Under the pieces are notes generated by a model, which was not told where the DNA came from, ran no database searches, and was given only the letters and a program-made list of their open reading frames with translations. A program made the position numbers and the translations under genes. From a bacterium (lineage in GTDB: Bacteria > Patescibacteriota > Minisyncoccia > UBA6257 > WO2-44-18), in NCBI GenBank assembly GCA_030689595.1, contig JAUYHP010000038.1, positions 1 through 46,923 on the forward strand: a DNA stretch of 46,923 bases, written 5' to 3'. This document shows, one piece after another, positions 10,092-19,309 of this stretch. Position 1 is the first letter of the stretch. Each line of letters begins with the position of its first letter.

Positions 10092-10575
10092 ATTGTTAAC
10101 CATTTTATTCGGTGCCACGCCGATCGGCGAAGTTAGGGCTGCGATACCAGTGGCTATTTTTGCTTTTGGCTTTGCGCCGCTTAAGGCATATTTCTTGGCG
10201 GTTTTTGGCAACCTTCTGCCAATAGTGCCGGGTTTATTTTTTCTACATTATATAAGCACTTATTTAATGGAGAAAAATTATTGGGCAAATAGATTTTTAT
10301 CATGGGTTTTTAAATATACGCGCGATCGTTATCGGCAAAAATTTATAGAGGCCGAACAACAACATCATCACCATCATTGGCGTGAGTTTTGGAGATTTAT
10401 GGCCCTAATGGCTTTCGTGGCTATCCCATTCCCGATCACTGGTGTTTGGAGCGGTATGGTGGCGGCTTTTGTTTTCGGTTTTTCTTTCTGGCGATCTGTA
10501 GCTGCTCTGTCCATTGGTGCTGCCATCTCCGGCTTGATAGTACTCGCCATTTCTTTAGGGATAGTTAGGCTATAG
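10084..10575 (+). CDS. COG2426-like small multidrug export/membrane protein
   Basis: 163 aa, multi-TM, GATPIGEVRAAIPVAI and PFPITGVWSG motifs; natural EQQHHHHHW loop. Confidence 0.75.
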   Translation: MNELLTILFGATPIGEVRAAIPVAIFAFGFAPLKAYFLAVFGNLLPIVPGLFFLHYISTYLMEKNYWANRFLSWVFKYTRDRYRQKFIEAEQQHHHHHWREFWRFMALMAFVAIPFPITGVWSGMVAAFVFGFSFWRSVAALSIGAAISGLIVLAISLGIVRL

Positions 10576-10576
10576 C

Positions 10577-10605
10577 TTGACAAATATTCAAAAGTTTGCT
10601 AAAAA
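10577..10605 (+). promoter_or_regulatory. Predicted sigma70 promoter (TTGACA-17-TAAAAA, TGC extended -10)
   Basis: ttgaca 10577-10582, 17-nt spacer, taaaaa 10600-10605. Confidence 0.65.
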
Positions 10606-10611
10606 TAGAAC

Positions 10612-10777
10612 AGCTTTTTCACAACTGTCGTCGTTTTTTTAGCCCAGCTTGGCCAGATTTATAAATGGTCGACGGGGCTTGTTAACCCCGGCAGTATCGA
10701 TCGAGAAATCGATATACTGAAAATAGCAGCTTGATATAGACAAATATGCCCCGATGAGATCATCGGGGCTTTTTTAT
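10612..10777 (+). ncRNA. Candidate standalone structured small RNA (unclassified)
   Basis: Non-coding unit between a good promoter and an intrinsic terminator; hairpins ggcca/tggtc (10651-10670), gggg/cccc (10674-10689), cagtatcgat/atcgatatactg (10692-10719). Confidence 0.4.
10748..10777 (+). terminator. Intrinsic terminator
   Basis: gccccgatga-ga-tcatcggggc followed by ttttttt. Confidence 0.85.
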
Positions 10778-10834
10778 GCATAATTAGGCCATTTTCTGGC
10801 CTTTTTGGATAAAATTTGCTATACTGTTAGGTAT

Positions 10835-11869
10835 ATGAAGCTAGAGGATATAAAAAAGAGTTTTGCCAAGGATTTATCGGCTGCCAATGACGCCAAGGCT
10901 CTGGAAGAGATTAGAGTTAAATATCTTGGTCGTAAGGACGGTGGCTTAACTAAGATTTTGCGTTCCCTGAAGGATCTCTCGGCGGCGCAGAAGAAAAAAG
11001 TTGGGCCAGCAGCCAACGCCTTAAGGGATAACATTGAGAAGGAGCTCAAGAGAAAATTGGGCCAGTTGCTTAATATTAACAATCAACTCCAAGAGGGCTT
11101 TGACGTCACTCTGCCGGGCAAGAAGATTGGCGTGGGTCATCTGCATATTTTAACTCAAATGGAGAATGAAATTCGCGACATTTTTAGTCGTTTGAATTTT
11201 TCGGCTGTAGAAGGTCCGGAAGTGGAAACAGAGCACTACAACTTTGATGCCCTAAATATACCTCCGGATCACCCGGCGCGAGATATGTGGGATACTTTTT
11301 GGGTGCAAAGTACTAGGAGAACCAAAACCGAAGATGTAGAAGGCAAATTATTGCGTACTCACACCTCACCAGTGCAGATTAGGTTCATGGAAAGTCATCA
11401 ACCGCCATTTCAAATTATCGTTCCTGGTAGGGTTTTTCGCTATGAAGCTACTGACGCCTCTCATGAAATCAATTTTCATCAAGTCGAGGGCTTAATGGTC
11501 GGCCCTAATGTCACCTTGGCGAATTTTAAATATATTATCGAGACATTTTTCAAACAATTATTTGGCCCAGAAATAGGTATTCGTTTTAGGCCAAGCTATT
11601 TTCCTTTCGTTGAGCCGGGGCTAGAGGTAGACATTAAATTATCGAGCGACCAGACCAAGCTTATGGCTAGTCGCAAATCAGAATGGCTTGAAGTTATGGG
11701 TGCTGGCATGGTCCATCCCAATGTTTTCAAATCAGTTGGCTATGATCCTAAAAAAGTCCAGGGGTTTGCCTTCGGCTTGGGGGTGGAGAGATTGGCTATG
11801 ATTAAGTATAAAATCGATGATATTCGCCTGTTTCATTCCGGCGACTTGAGATTTATTAACCAATTTTAA
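10835..11869 (+). CDS. pheS: Phenylalanyl-tRNA synthetase alpha subunit
   Basis: GPEVETEHYNFDALNIPPDHPARDMWDTFW; LLRTHTSPVQIR; FRYEATDASHEINFHQVEG; start adjusted from 10805. Confidence 0.97.
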   Translation: MKLEDIKKSFAKDLSAANDAKALEEIRVKYLGRKDGGLTKILRSLKDLSAAQKKKVGPAANALRDNIEKELKRKLGQLLNINNQLQEGFDVTLPGKKIGVGHLHILTQMENEIRDIFSRLNFSAVEGPEVETEHYNFDALNIPPDHPARDMWDTFWVQSTRRTKTEDVEGKLLRTHTSPVQIRFMESHQPPFQIIVPGRVFRYEATDASHEINFHQVEGLMVGPNVTLANFKYIIETFFKQLFGPEIGIRFRPSYFPFVEPGLEVDIKLSSDQTKLMASRKSEWLEVMGAGMVHPNVFKSVGYDPKKVQGFAFGLGVERLAMIKYKIDDIRLFHSGDLRFINQF

Positions 11870-11876
11870 TATTGTT

Positions 11877-12266
11877 ATGAGTGAAAAAATTCCATCAGAA
11901 TTAATAGTGCCGCCAGAGCGCCCAGAGGAGTCTGCGGCCGACCAGTTAGAGCGAGAGCTGACGGCTTTTAAGGCGGCGGTTTGGAAGTTTAAAACCATGG
12001 AAGATAATAGGGAGATATCAAGCGCTCACTTCCACAAATTGGAGCTTAAGGACCTCGATGATCTAACAAAAAGAGACGGGGAGATATGGGAGAAATTATA
12101 TAATAAAACCCTGACTACAGAAGAATACGAGAGCTATCGTCAGGAAGTGGTTGCATCCGGTTCGTCGGTGCGTGATATTTTTAGACAATTCATAGCTAAT
12201 AAGGCAACCATTATTTTTGGTCGGCTGGAGCTTGCAGAATTACGAAAAGACAGAAAAAAATCATGA
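11877..12266 (+). CDS. Hypothetical 129-aa charged protein between pheS and pheT
   Basis: Full ORF packed between pheS and pheT; no recognised motif. Confidence 0.7.
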   Translation: MSEKIPSELIVPPERPEESAADQLERELTAFKAAVWKFKTMEDNREISSAHFHKLELKDLDDLTKRDGEIWEKLYNKTLTTEEYESYRQEVVASGSSVRDIFRQFIANKATIIFGRLELAELRKDRKKS

Positions 12267-14176
12267 AATTTTCATACACGCTATTAAAAAAATTGACCAA
12301 AGCGGTTAAGAATCCCGAGCAACTGGCTAAGGCCTTAACTTTTCATGCTTTTGAGGTTGAAGGGATCGAAGAAGATGTGGTAAGTGTGGCTATTCCGGCC
12401 AATCGTTATTCTGACTCTGCTTCTCATTGGGGACTGGCTAGAATCATTACCGCCATAGCCGGCCGAAAATGGATCGAGCCAAAATTGAAGAGTTTGCCGC
12501 GTAAGCCGAAATCTAAACAATTTTCGATTAAGGTTTCTGACAAAGATGTCTGCCCGCGCTACAGCGCACTATATGTCGAAGTTCCTAAGATAGGTGATTC
12601 ACCGCAGTGGCTTCAAGATGCCCTGATTGCTTGTGGATTGAAGCCAATTAATAATGTGGTAGATGTTATGAATTACGTTATGTTGGAGGTAGGCCAGCCG
12701 TTACACGCATTTGATGCCGATTTGGTTGAGGGTCCGATAGAAGTCAGGTTAGCAAAGCGAAAAGAGCGGATTATCACTATCGATGACCAGAATACATCTC
12801 TCGACCCAAGTCATTTGGTGATAGCCGACAACAAAGGGCCGTTGGCTATAGCGGGCGTTAAAGGTGGCAAGAGGGCAGCAGTTAATCGTCATACGCGTAA
12901 ATTAATAATCGAGTCGGCCAGTTTTGATGCCACAAGCATCTACAAAACATTGCGAGCCGTTAATTTGTTGACTGATGCTTCTCTGCGCTTTAGCCACGGC
13001 CTAAGCCCAGTACTGACAGAGAAAGCTATTAAACGAGCTGCCGCGCTGCTCAAAGAGGTTTGCAAGGCTAAGGTAGGTGACTACTTGGATATTAATTACA
13101 CCAAGCATTCACATAATATTATTAAGTTTGATTTAGATAGGTTTAACAGCTTAACCGGTTTGTCTTTGAATTTACCAACCTGTTTTAAATATCTAAAGAA
13201 TTTAGGGTTTGCAATTAGCGGGAAGATGGTCAAGGTGCCAGAGGAGCGCACTGACATCACGATATTTGAAGATTTAGTTGAAGAAATCGTCAATATTTAT
13301 GGCTATGACAAATTGCCTTCAATTATACCGCATGTGGCTTTGGCTTCTTCTGGCCAAGAGGACCAGCTGGCACTAAAAGATCAGGTGCGGTCTGTCTTAA
13401 CTGGTTTAGGCATGAGCGAGGTGTATAATTATTCTTTCGTTAAGCGGTCAGATGCATTGGCTGACGCAAAGATTATGGGCGGCAAGCCAGTGGCTTTGCG
13501 TAATCCTATCAGTGCTGATTTTCAGTATCTTCGCCCCAGCTTGCGCTCTGGCTTGGCCGAGAATCTAAAAGGCAATCTGCGTTTTTATGATGAGGTTCGT
13601 GTTTTCGAAGTTGGAAAAATATTTCCTAATGATAATTGGGAGGTGTTGTCGTTGGGCATCGCCTTAGAGCGCAAGAATGGTAAGGCAGACGATTCGTTTT
13701 TGGAGCTTAAGGGCATAATGGACAATTTATTGAAAAAAATCGGAGTAGTTGATTTCACGGCTGTCCCATATCTTGATGGATTGAGGATTGAATCAGGCCA
13801 CCAGGTCATAGGCTTTTTGTTGGGCAGGATCATTGAGTTGGATCTAAATAAATTAGCAACTCTAATTAGTGGGGAAAAAGAATATTTGCCATTGAGCAAA
13901 TATCCGACTGTCATGCGCGATTTATCTTTTCTGGTGGATCGTTCGGTGCGGGTTTATGAAATACAAAACCTTATGGAAAACGACAGCCATTTGTTGCAGG
14001 ATGTGGATTTATTGGATTGGTATGAAGATGATAAGCTGGGCGCTGAGCGCAAGAGTTTAACTTTCCGGTTTATTTTCCAGGCCAACGATAGAACTCTGAC
14101 CGATGAAGAGGTTGGCCGGGAAATGGAAAAAATTGTAGCTGATCTACAGGCCAAATTTGATATAGATTTACGTTAA
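12263..14176 (+). CDS. pheT: Phenylalanyl-tRNA synthetase beta subunit lacking the N-terminal EMAP-like tRNA-binding domain
   Basis: VPEERTDITIFEDLVEEIVNIYGYDKLP; FDX-ACB-type C-terminus; 637 aa. Confidence 0.94.
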   Translation: MKFSYTLLKKLTKAVKNPEQLAKALTFHAFEVEGIEEDVVSVAIPANRYSDSASHWGLARIITAIAGRKWIEPKLKSLPRKPKSKQFSIKVSDKDVCPRYSALYVEVPKIGDSPQWLQDALIACGLKPINNVVDVMNYVMLEVGQPLHAFDADLVEGPIEVRLAKRKERIITIDDQNTSLDPSHLVIADNKGPLAIAGVKGGKRAAVNRHTRKLIIESASFDATSIYKTLRAVNLLTDASLRFSHGLSPVLTEKAIKRAAALLKEVCKAKVGDYLDINYTKHSHNIIKFDLDRFNSLTGLSLNLPTCFKYLKNLGFAISGKMVKVPEERTDITIFEDLVEEIVNIYGYDKLPSIIPHVALASSGQEDQLALKDQVRSVLTGLGMSEVYNYSFVKRSDALADAKIMGGKPVALRNPISADFQYLRPSLRSGLAENLKGNLRFYDEVRVFEVGKIFPNDNWEVLSLGIALERKNGKADDSFLELKGIMDNLLKKIGVVDFTAVPYLDGLRIESGHQVIGFLLGRIIELDLNKLATLISGEKEYLPLSKYPTVMRDLSFLVDRSVRVYEIQNLMENDSHLLQDVDLLDWYEDDKLGAERKSLTFRFIFQANDRTLTDEEVGREMEKIVADLQAKFDIDLR

Positions 14177-14248
14177 TCGTTATAGGTACTGTAGGGCATG
14201 CCTTTTAGCCATACAAGCCCATCTCGGATCAGACCGAGGAGTTAGGCC

Positions 14249-14285
14249 AATCCCCATCGAATCACATCGATGGGGATTTTTATTG
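14249..14285 (+). terminator. Intrinsic terminator
   Basis: aatccccatcga-atcaca-tcgatggggatt followed by tttattg. Confidence 0.8.
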
Positions 14286-14346
14286 TTTTTGGGGCTTAAA
14301 TCTGTTATCATAATAAGGTCCGGGAAGGGCCATTTTTTAAATAGGT

Positions 14347-16314
14347 ATGCCAAAAATTAAGCCAGATAAATCTAAAAAACTAACTTCGCCTCAGGCCACC
14401 AAAGCTGAAAAGGTGCCTTCTTATGGCGCAAAAGATATCTATGTTTTGGAAGGATTAGACCCAGTGCGCAAGCGACCGGGCATGTATATCGGCTCGACTG
14501 GAGTTGATGGTTTGCATCACCTTATTTGGGAAGTTGTCGACAACTCTATCGACGAAGCCATGGCTGGTTATGCCAAAAATGTTCGAGTGGAGTTGTTGCC
14601 CGATAATCGTGTATCGGTCAGAGACGATGGCCGCGGCATCCCAGTAGAGACGCATAAACAAACTAATAAGTCAGCTCTTGAAACCGTCATGACTACATTG
14701 CATGCTGGTGGTAAATTCGGTGGCGAATCCTACAAGGTTTCTGGTGGTTTACACGGCGTCGGCGTTTCAGTCGTCAACGCGCTTTCTGTTTGGTTGAAGG
14801 CTGAAGTTTGCCGTGACGGCGCCATGTATGAACAAGAATATGTGCGCGGCAAGTCAAAATATAAAGTTAAAAAAGTTGGCAAGTGTGGAGCGAATGGCAC
14901 AAAGATAACCTTTGAGCCAGATCCAGAAATATTTTCTACGGTTGAGTTTAATCGTAAAAAAATCCTAGACCACTTGCGTCAACAAGCTTTGTTAACTAAG
15001 GGAGTCAAGATTGAAATCATTGATACTGGAGAAAAAGAGCTGTTTTATCACTCTTTTTATTTCGAGGGTGGGCTAATTTCTTTTTTGAAATATTTAAATC
15101 GTAGCGAGAAGCAGCTTCAAGAAATTCCTTTTTATGTTAACAAGGAGCATGAAAAAATGGAGGTTGAGGCGGCTTTTGTTTATAACAACGAAGTGGAAAC
15201 TCAAGAACTTAGCTTCGCCAATAATATTTATACGCCCGACGGCGGCATGCACCTTACTGGGTTTCGTTCGGCGTTGACTCGTTATCTTAATGACTATGCG
15301 CGTAGCAATGATTATATAAAGAAAGACGGCGACAATCTTACTGGTGATGACGTTCGCGAAGGTATGGTCGCTATAGTTTCAGTAAAATTACCCGAGCCGC
15401 AGTTTGAGGGGCAGACCAAGGCCCGATTAGGTAATCCTGAAGCGCGTACTGCTGTTGAGAGTATTGTCGGCGAGGCACTCAAGGACTTCTTAGAGCGCAA
15501 TTCGGGTGACGCTCGTAAGATCGTTGAGCGAGCCATCCTTACATCCAAGGCACGCAAGGCCGCCAAAGCAGCCAAGGAGACCGTATTGCGCAAGGGCATC
15601 CTCGAGGGACTGACTCTGCCAGGCAAGCTAGCTGATTGTAGCTCGCGCGATCCAGCCGAATCCGAGCTTTTTATTGTCGAGGGAGACTCAGCTGGTGGTA
15701 GCAGTAAGATGGGGCGCGATCGCCGCACTCAAGCCATATTGCCACTGAAGGGTAAGATTTTGAACGTTGAGAAAGCTAGAATAGATAAGATGTTGGCTAA
15801 TAAAGAGATAAGGTCCTTAGTGGTGGCCTTGGGTACGGCTATAGCTGAGTCATTTGATATCACCAAGTTGCGTTATAATAAGATAATTATAATGACAGAT
15901 GCTGATGTTGATGGTTCTCATATCCGAACTTTATTATTGACTCTGTTTTATCGTTATTTCCCACAGATTACAGAGGGCGGCTTTCTTTATATTGCTCAAC
16001 CACCCCTTTATCGTATTCAGGTTGGTCGGGAAGCCACCTACATATATAGGGAGGCAGACAAAGACAAGCTGGTGAAAAAAGCCGGTGAAGACGTTAAGGT
16101 GTCCATCCAAAGATATAAAGGCTTGGGGGAAATGAACCCAGATCAGCTATGGGAAACGACAATGGACCCAGCTAATAGATTGTTGAGGAAGGTGACAGTA
16201 GATGACGCTGAAGAGGCTGATAGATTATTTGATGTTTTAATGGGCGAGCAGGTAGCACCTCGCAAGAACTTTATTGAAGCTCATGCGTTGGCAGTTAAGA
16301 ATCTGGACATTTAA
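14347..16314 (+). CDS. gyrB: DNA gyrase subunit B
   Basis: RKRPGMYIGSTGVDGLHHLIWEVVDNSIDEA; EGDSAGGSSKMGRDRRTQAILPLKGKILNVEKA. Confidence 0.97.
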   Translation: MPKIKPDKSKKLTSPQATKAEKVPSYGAKDIYVLEGLDPVRKRPGMYIGSTGVDGLHHLIWEVVDNSIDEAMAGYAKNVRVELLPDNRVSVRDDGRGIPVETHKQTNKSALETVMTTLHAGGKFGGESYKVSGGLHGVGVSVVNALSVWLKAEVCRDGAMYEQEYVRGKSKYKVKKVGKCGANGTKITFEPDPEIFSTVEFNRKKILDHLRQQALLTKGVKIEIIDTGEKELFYHSFYFEGGLISFLKYLNRSEKQLQEIPFYVNKEHEKMEVEAAFVYNNEVETQELSFANNIYTPDGGMHLTGFRSALTRYLNDYARSNDYIKKDGDNLTGDDVREGMVAIVSVKLPEPQFEGQTKARLGNPEARTAVESIVGEALKDFLERNSGDARKIVERAILTSKARKAAKAAKETVLRKGILEGLTLPGKLADCSSRDPAESELFIVEGDSAGGSSKMGRDRRTQAILPLKGKILNVEKARIDKMLANKEIRSLVVALGTAIAESFDITKLRYNKIIIMTDADVDGSHIRTLLLTLFYRYFPQITEGGFLYIAQPPLYRIQVGREATYIYREADKDKLVKKAGEDVKVSIQRYKGLGEMNPDQLWETTMDPANRLLRKVTVDDAEEADRLFDVLMGEQVAPRKNFIEAHALAVKNLDI

Positions 16315-16339
16315 TTAAATTTCTGGTAAGATTACCACT

Positions 16340-16522
16340 ATGTTTAATCGTTTCACGGCCTTCATACAAGAATCTAGACAAGAGCTCAAAAGAGTCAACT
16401 GGCCGACTTGGCCAGAAACCAAACGCCTGACAATTATCGTGATAGCTATATCTTTAGGTGTAGCGGCTTTGCTTGGCGTATTCGACGCACTATTTCTATT
16501 TATATTAGGTAGGATAATTTAG
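16340..16522 (+). CDS. secE: Preprotein translocase subunit SecE
   Basis: 60 aa, FIQESRQELKRVNWPTWPET plus one TM; precedes nusG. Confidence 0.93.
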   Translation: MFNRFTAFIQESRQELKRVNWPTWPETKRLTIIVIAISLGVAALLGVFDALFLFILGRII

Positions 16523-16535
16523 TTTAAATTCATTT

Positions 16536-17102
16536 ATGACAAAAGAAACCGAAAAAACACAAACTGACAAAAAGACTGAACGACACTGGTATGCTATCCA
16601 AACCTATTCAGGATATGAAGACGCCGTCGCGCGTTATCTTCAGCAAAGAGTCGACTCTTTGGCTATGAACGACAAAATTTTTCAGATTATCGTTCCCAAG
16701 GAAAAGAAAATCAAGATAAAAAATGGCAAGAGGCGCACTATCGAAGAAAAGATCTACCCAGGCTATGTGCTGGTGGATATGACCTTGACCGAAGATTCCT
16801 GGTACGTAGTTCGCAATACCCCGCGTGTTACTGGCTTTGTGGGCTCAGACACCACCACGCCGTTGCCATTGTCTCAGGAAGAAATAGATTCGCTGATGAG
16901 CCAGATGGGTAGCGGCGAAACCAAATTCACTATTGATTTACATGTAGGTGATATGGTAAAAATTACCGATGGCCCATTTAAAGATTATGATGCTAAAGTC
17001 GCCGAGATTGACGAGTCGAAGGGTAAGGTTAAGGTGCTAGTAGCTATCTTTAATCGAGACACCGCCGTCGAACTAGATTCATTACAGGTACAGAAATTAT
17101 AA
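16536..17102 (+). CDS. nusG: Transcription antitermination factor NusG
   Basis: [42 protein letters not shown]. Confidence 0.97.
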   Translation: MTKETEKTQTDKKTERHWYAIQTYSGYEDAVARYLQQRVDSLAMNDKIFQIIVPKEKKIKIKNGKRRTIEEKIYPGYVLVDMTLTEDSWYVVRNTPRVTGFVGSDTTTPLPLSQEEIDSLMSQMGSGETKFTIDLHVGDMVKITDGPFKDYDAKVAEIDESKGKVKVLVAIFNRDTAVELDSLQVQKL

Positions 17103-17104
17103 AT

Positions 17105-17530
17105 ATGGCTAAACCAATTAAAACAGTATTAAAATTACAAATCGCTGCTGGGCAGGCTAATCCGGCACCGCCAATCGGCCCGGCCTTGGGTCAACACGGC
17201 GTGAACATACAGGATTTTTGTAAGCAGTTTAATGATGCCACCAAAGATATGACTGGCGATATTATCCCGGCCGAGATTACTATCTATGAGGACCGTAGCT
17301 TCACTTTTAAGCTAAAAACATCACCGGCTTCGGCTTTGTTGCGTAAAGCCGCTGGAATAGAAAAGGGGTCTGGCGTGCCTAATAAAAATAAGGTAGGCAA
17401 GGTAACCAAGGCTGATTTAAGGGCCATCGCTGAAAAGAAGATGGTCGATCTTAATACCGACGACGTTGAGGCAGCTATGAAAATAATAGCTGGCACAGCG
17501 CGAAATATGGGGATAGAAATCACAGAGTAA
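17105..17530 (+). CDS. rplK: 50S ribosomal protein L11
   Basis: [33 protein letters not shown]. Confidence 0.98.
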   Translation: MAKPIKTVLKLQIAAGQANPAPPIGPALGQHGVNIQDFCKQFNDATKDMTGDIIPAEITIYEDRSFTFKLKTSPASALLRKAAGIEKGSGVPNKNKVGKVTKADLRAIAEKKMVDLNTDDVEAAMKIIAGTARNMGIEITE

Positions 17531-17542
17531 GATGGGCACATA

Positions 17543-17570
17543 AAAAGCCCCGACATATGTCGGGGCTTTT
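17543..17570. terminator. Bidirectional intrinsic terminator between convergent genes
   Basis: Palindrome aaaagccccgaca-ta-tgtcggggctttt. Confidence 0.85.
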
Positions 17571-17572
17571 GA

Positions 17573-18859
17573 TTAGCTTATTTTGCTAAATAAGTGGTCA
17601 ACTACTTGCTGTGAAATATCATTCGATGCCAATCGCTCGCGGTGATCAGGGTTAACCGCCACTCGCAAGCAAACATAGGAATCGGCGATTTCGCTTAGGC
17701 GCTCAATGCCGGCCGGACGCCATCGAGACAACGGAGTAATGCCATCGGCTTCGCTGTAAACCTGCACTTCTTGTGTCTTAAACCGTTGCGTGTCCGATAG
17801 CGGCACGATTACGATTGAATGTTCTGGGAATCCGAATTGCGATTCGATTTCTTGCTCAACCCTAGCCAATCGCTTGGGATTGTGGTTAAAATATCCAGCC
17901 AGCTTTTTGATGCGCTCCATTTCTACTGAGAAAACCTTCTGCAATTGGCGCGTTCCATCATAAACATCTGATTCTGGGAATTGTTTCGGTTTAATCAGAA
18001 TGGCAATACGAGGCCAAGTCCGAGTTCGGATTCTTTGCATGCTGTCACGAGCCCATTCCTGTTGAGAATTCATTATAGCCGCACTTAAATCGCCATCAAT
18101 CATGGGCCACAATCTATCTTCGGTTAACTCGTTAGCTTCCAGTAGGGCAAAAACTAGTTTCTGCATCAATCGAGAGAGCACTGCTGTCGATGGCCGCAGA
18201 TAAACATTCTTATACATATCCATATAAAATTCCTGGATGTGCAGAGCGGTATCTAGCAAATCATCTCGATATGGCACTACGATTTCACCATCTCTGAAAG
18301 TAACGTGGAATGGCAGATCGCGGAATTTAGGTTTGCCGCTATCGGTTACGGACGAATCGCGCTCGAGATAGTCAAACTTCTCGGTGCCTAGATTTTTATC
18401 ATGAACAGCTTTGAAGAACGGATTTGTGTGATCGAACATGGCTCGGATGTGGTCATAATCACCGCCACAGCGTTTGATGGTTTTTTCCAGTTCTGCCAAT
18501 ATGGCTAATCCCTTTTCATCGTGGCCAACTTTAGTTACGGCCTCGATTACGTGTGACAATGGCCCATGGCCGATATCATGCAATAGGCCAAAGATTTCGA
18601 TATCACGAGCGGCATCTCGTTTGAGGATGCCAGCACGGCGCCATTTATCCATTCGTCTGCGAGTGCGCTCATAGGCTCCGATCGAATGATCAAAGCGTGT
18701 GTGTTGAGCCCTCGGGAAAATTAGGAAGGCCATTCCTAATTGTCGGATGAATCGTAGGCGCTGGAATAGGGGATGATCAATTAAGGGCGCGACTTCGCTG
18801 CAGTCAATGTCGCCCAGAAACGGATCGTCGTGGTAAATCATGAGCTGCTCCTTAGCCAC
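17573..18859 (-). CDS. HD-superfamily phosphohydrolase (dGTPase-like, COG1078 type)
   Basis: RLRFIRQLGMAFLIFPRAQHTRFDHSIGAYE; LLHDIGHGPLSHVIE. Confidence 0.88.
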   Translation of the reverse strand: MAKEQLMIYHDDPFLGDIDCSEVAPLIDHPLFQRLRFIRQLGMAFLIFPRAQHTRFDHSIGAYERTRRRMDKWRRAGILKRDAARDIEIFGLLHDIGHGPLSHVIEAVTKVGHDEKGLAILAELEKTIKRCGGDYDHIRAMFDHTNPFFKAVHDKNLGTEKFDYLERDSSVTDSGKPKFRDLPFHVTFRDGEIVVPYRDDLLDTALHIQEFYMDMYKNVYLRPSTAVLSRLMQKLVFALLEANELTEDRLWPMIDGDLSAAIMNSQQEWARDSMQRIRTRTWPRIAILIKPKQFPESDVYDGTRQLQKVFSVEMERIKKLAGYFNHNPKRLARVEQEIESQFGFPEHSIVIVPLSDTQRFKTQEVQVYSEADGITPLSRWRPAGIERLSEIADSYVCLRVAVNPDHRERLASNDISQQVVDHLFSKIS

Positions 18860-18944
18860 GCCATAGCTTCTGGCGACGGCTGGGTTGGTAAGGTTCTGCC
18901 TTTAAAATACCATCAAATTTTCTATTGGTCAATGAGCAAAAACG

Positions 18945-19133
18945 GCTCCGTCTTTCGGTAGCAGTGCTGGCAGGCGCGAGCTGCAACTGTCCTGGCGTGA
19001 GTTAGCCAGTCGCGATTACTGTGGCGACGACTGTCGCTTCTTGGCTGTCCGCGAGGTCCAGCCCCGCTAAAAGCGGGGCTAAAGGCCAATGGACACCGCC
19101 CGCAAAAGCAATGCTTTTGCGGGCTTTTTATTT
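18945..19133 (+). ncRNA. Candidate GC-rich structured RNA ending in an intrinsic terminator
   Basis: Non-coding, GC-rich; hairpins ctggc/gccag (18992-19009), gtcgc/gcgac (19009-19028), agccccgct/agcggggct (19060-19080), terminator 19098-19133. Confidence 0.3.
19098..19133 (+). terminator. Intrinsic terminator
   Basis: gcccgcaaaagca-a-tgcttttgcgggc followed by tttttattt. Confidence 0.8.
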
Positions 19134-19309
19134 ATCAAAAGGATTAAGCTATAATGAAGGCAATGCCAGGCAAGTAGAACTGCGATATGATTAACTTGCC
19201 AGTTATTATTGTAGATAGCCTGACATGCTAATTAATAATAGTCGTGATAAAATAGATGTTATTAATACGTTAATCTAAGAAACTGACAATCTCAGTTTCA
19301 CTTCCTGGA

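Noticed and set aside
10612-10777. T-box riboswitch upstream of pheS
   Set aside because: No GGTGGNACCGCG-type antiterminator motif; the unit looks like an independent transcript with its own terminator.
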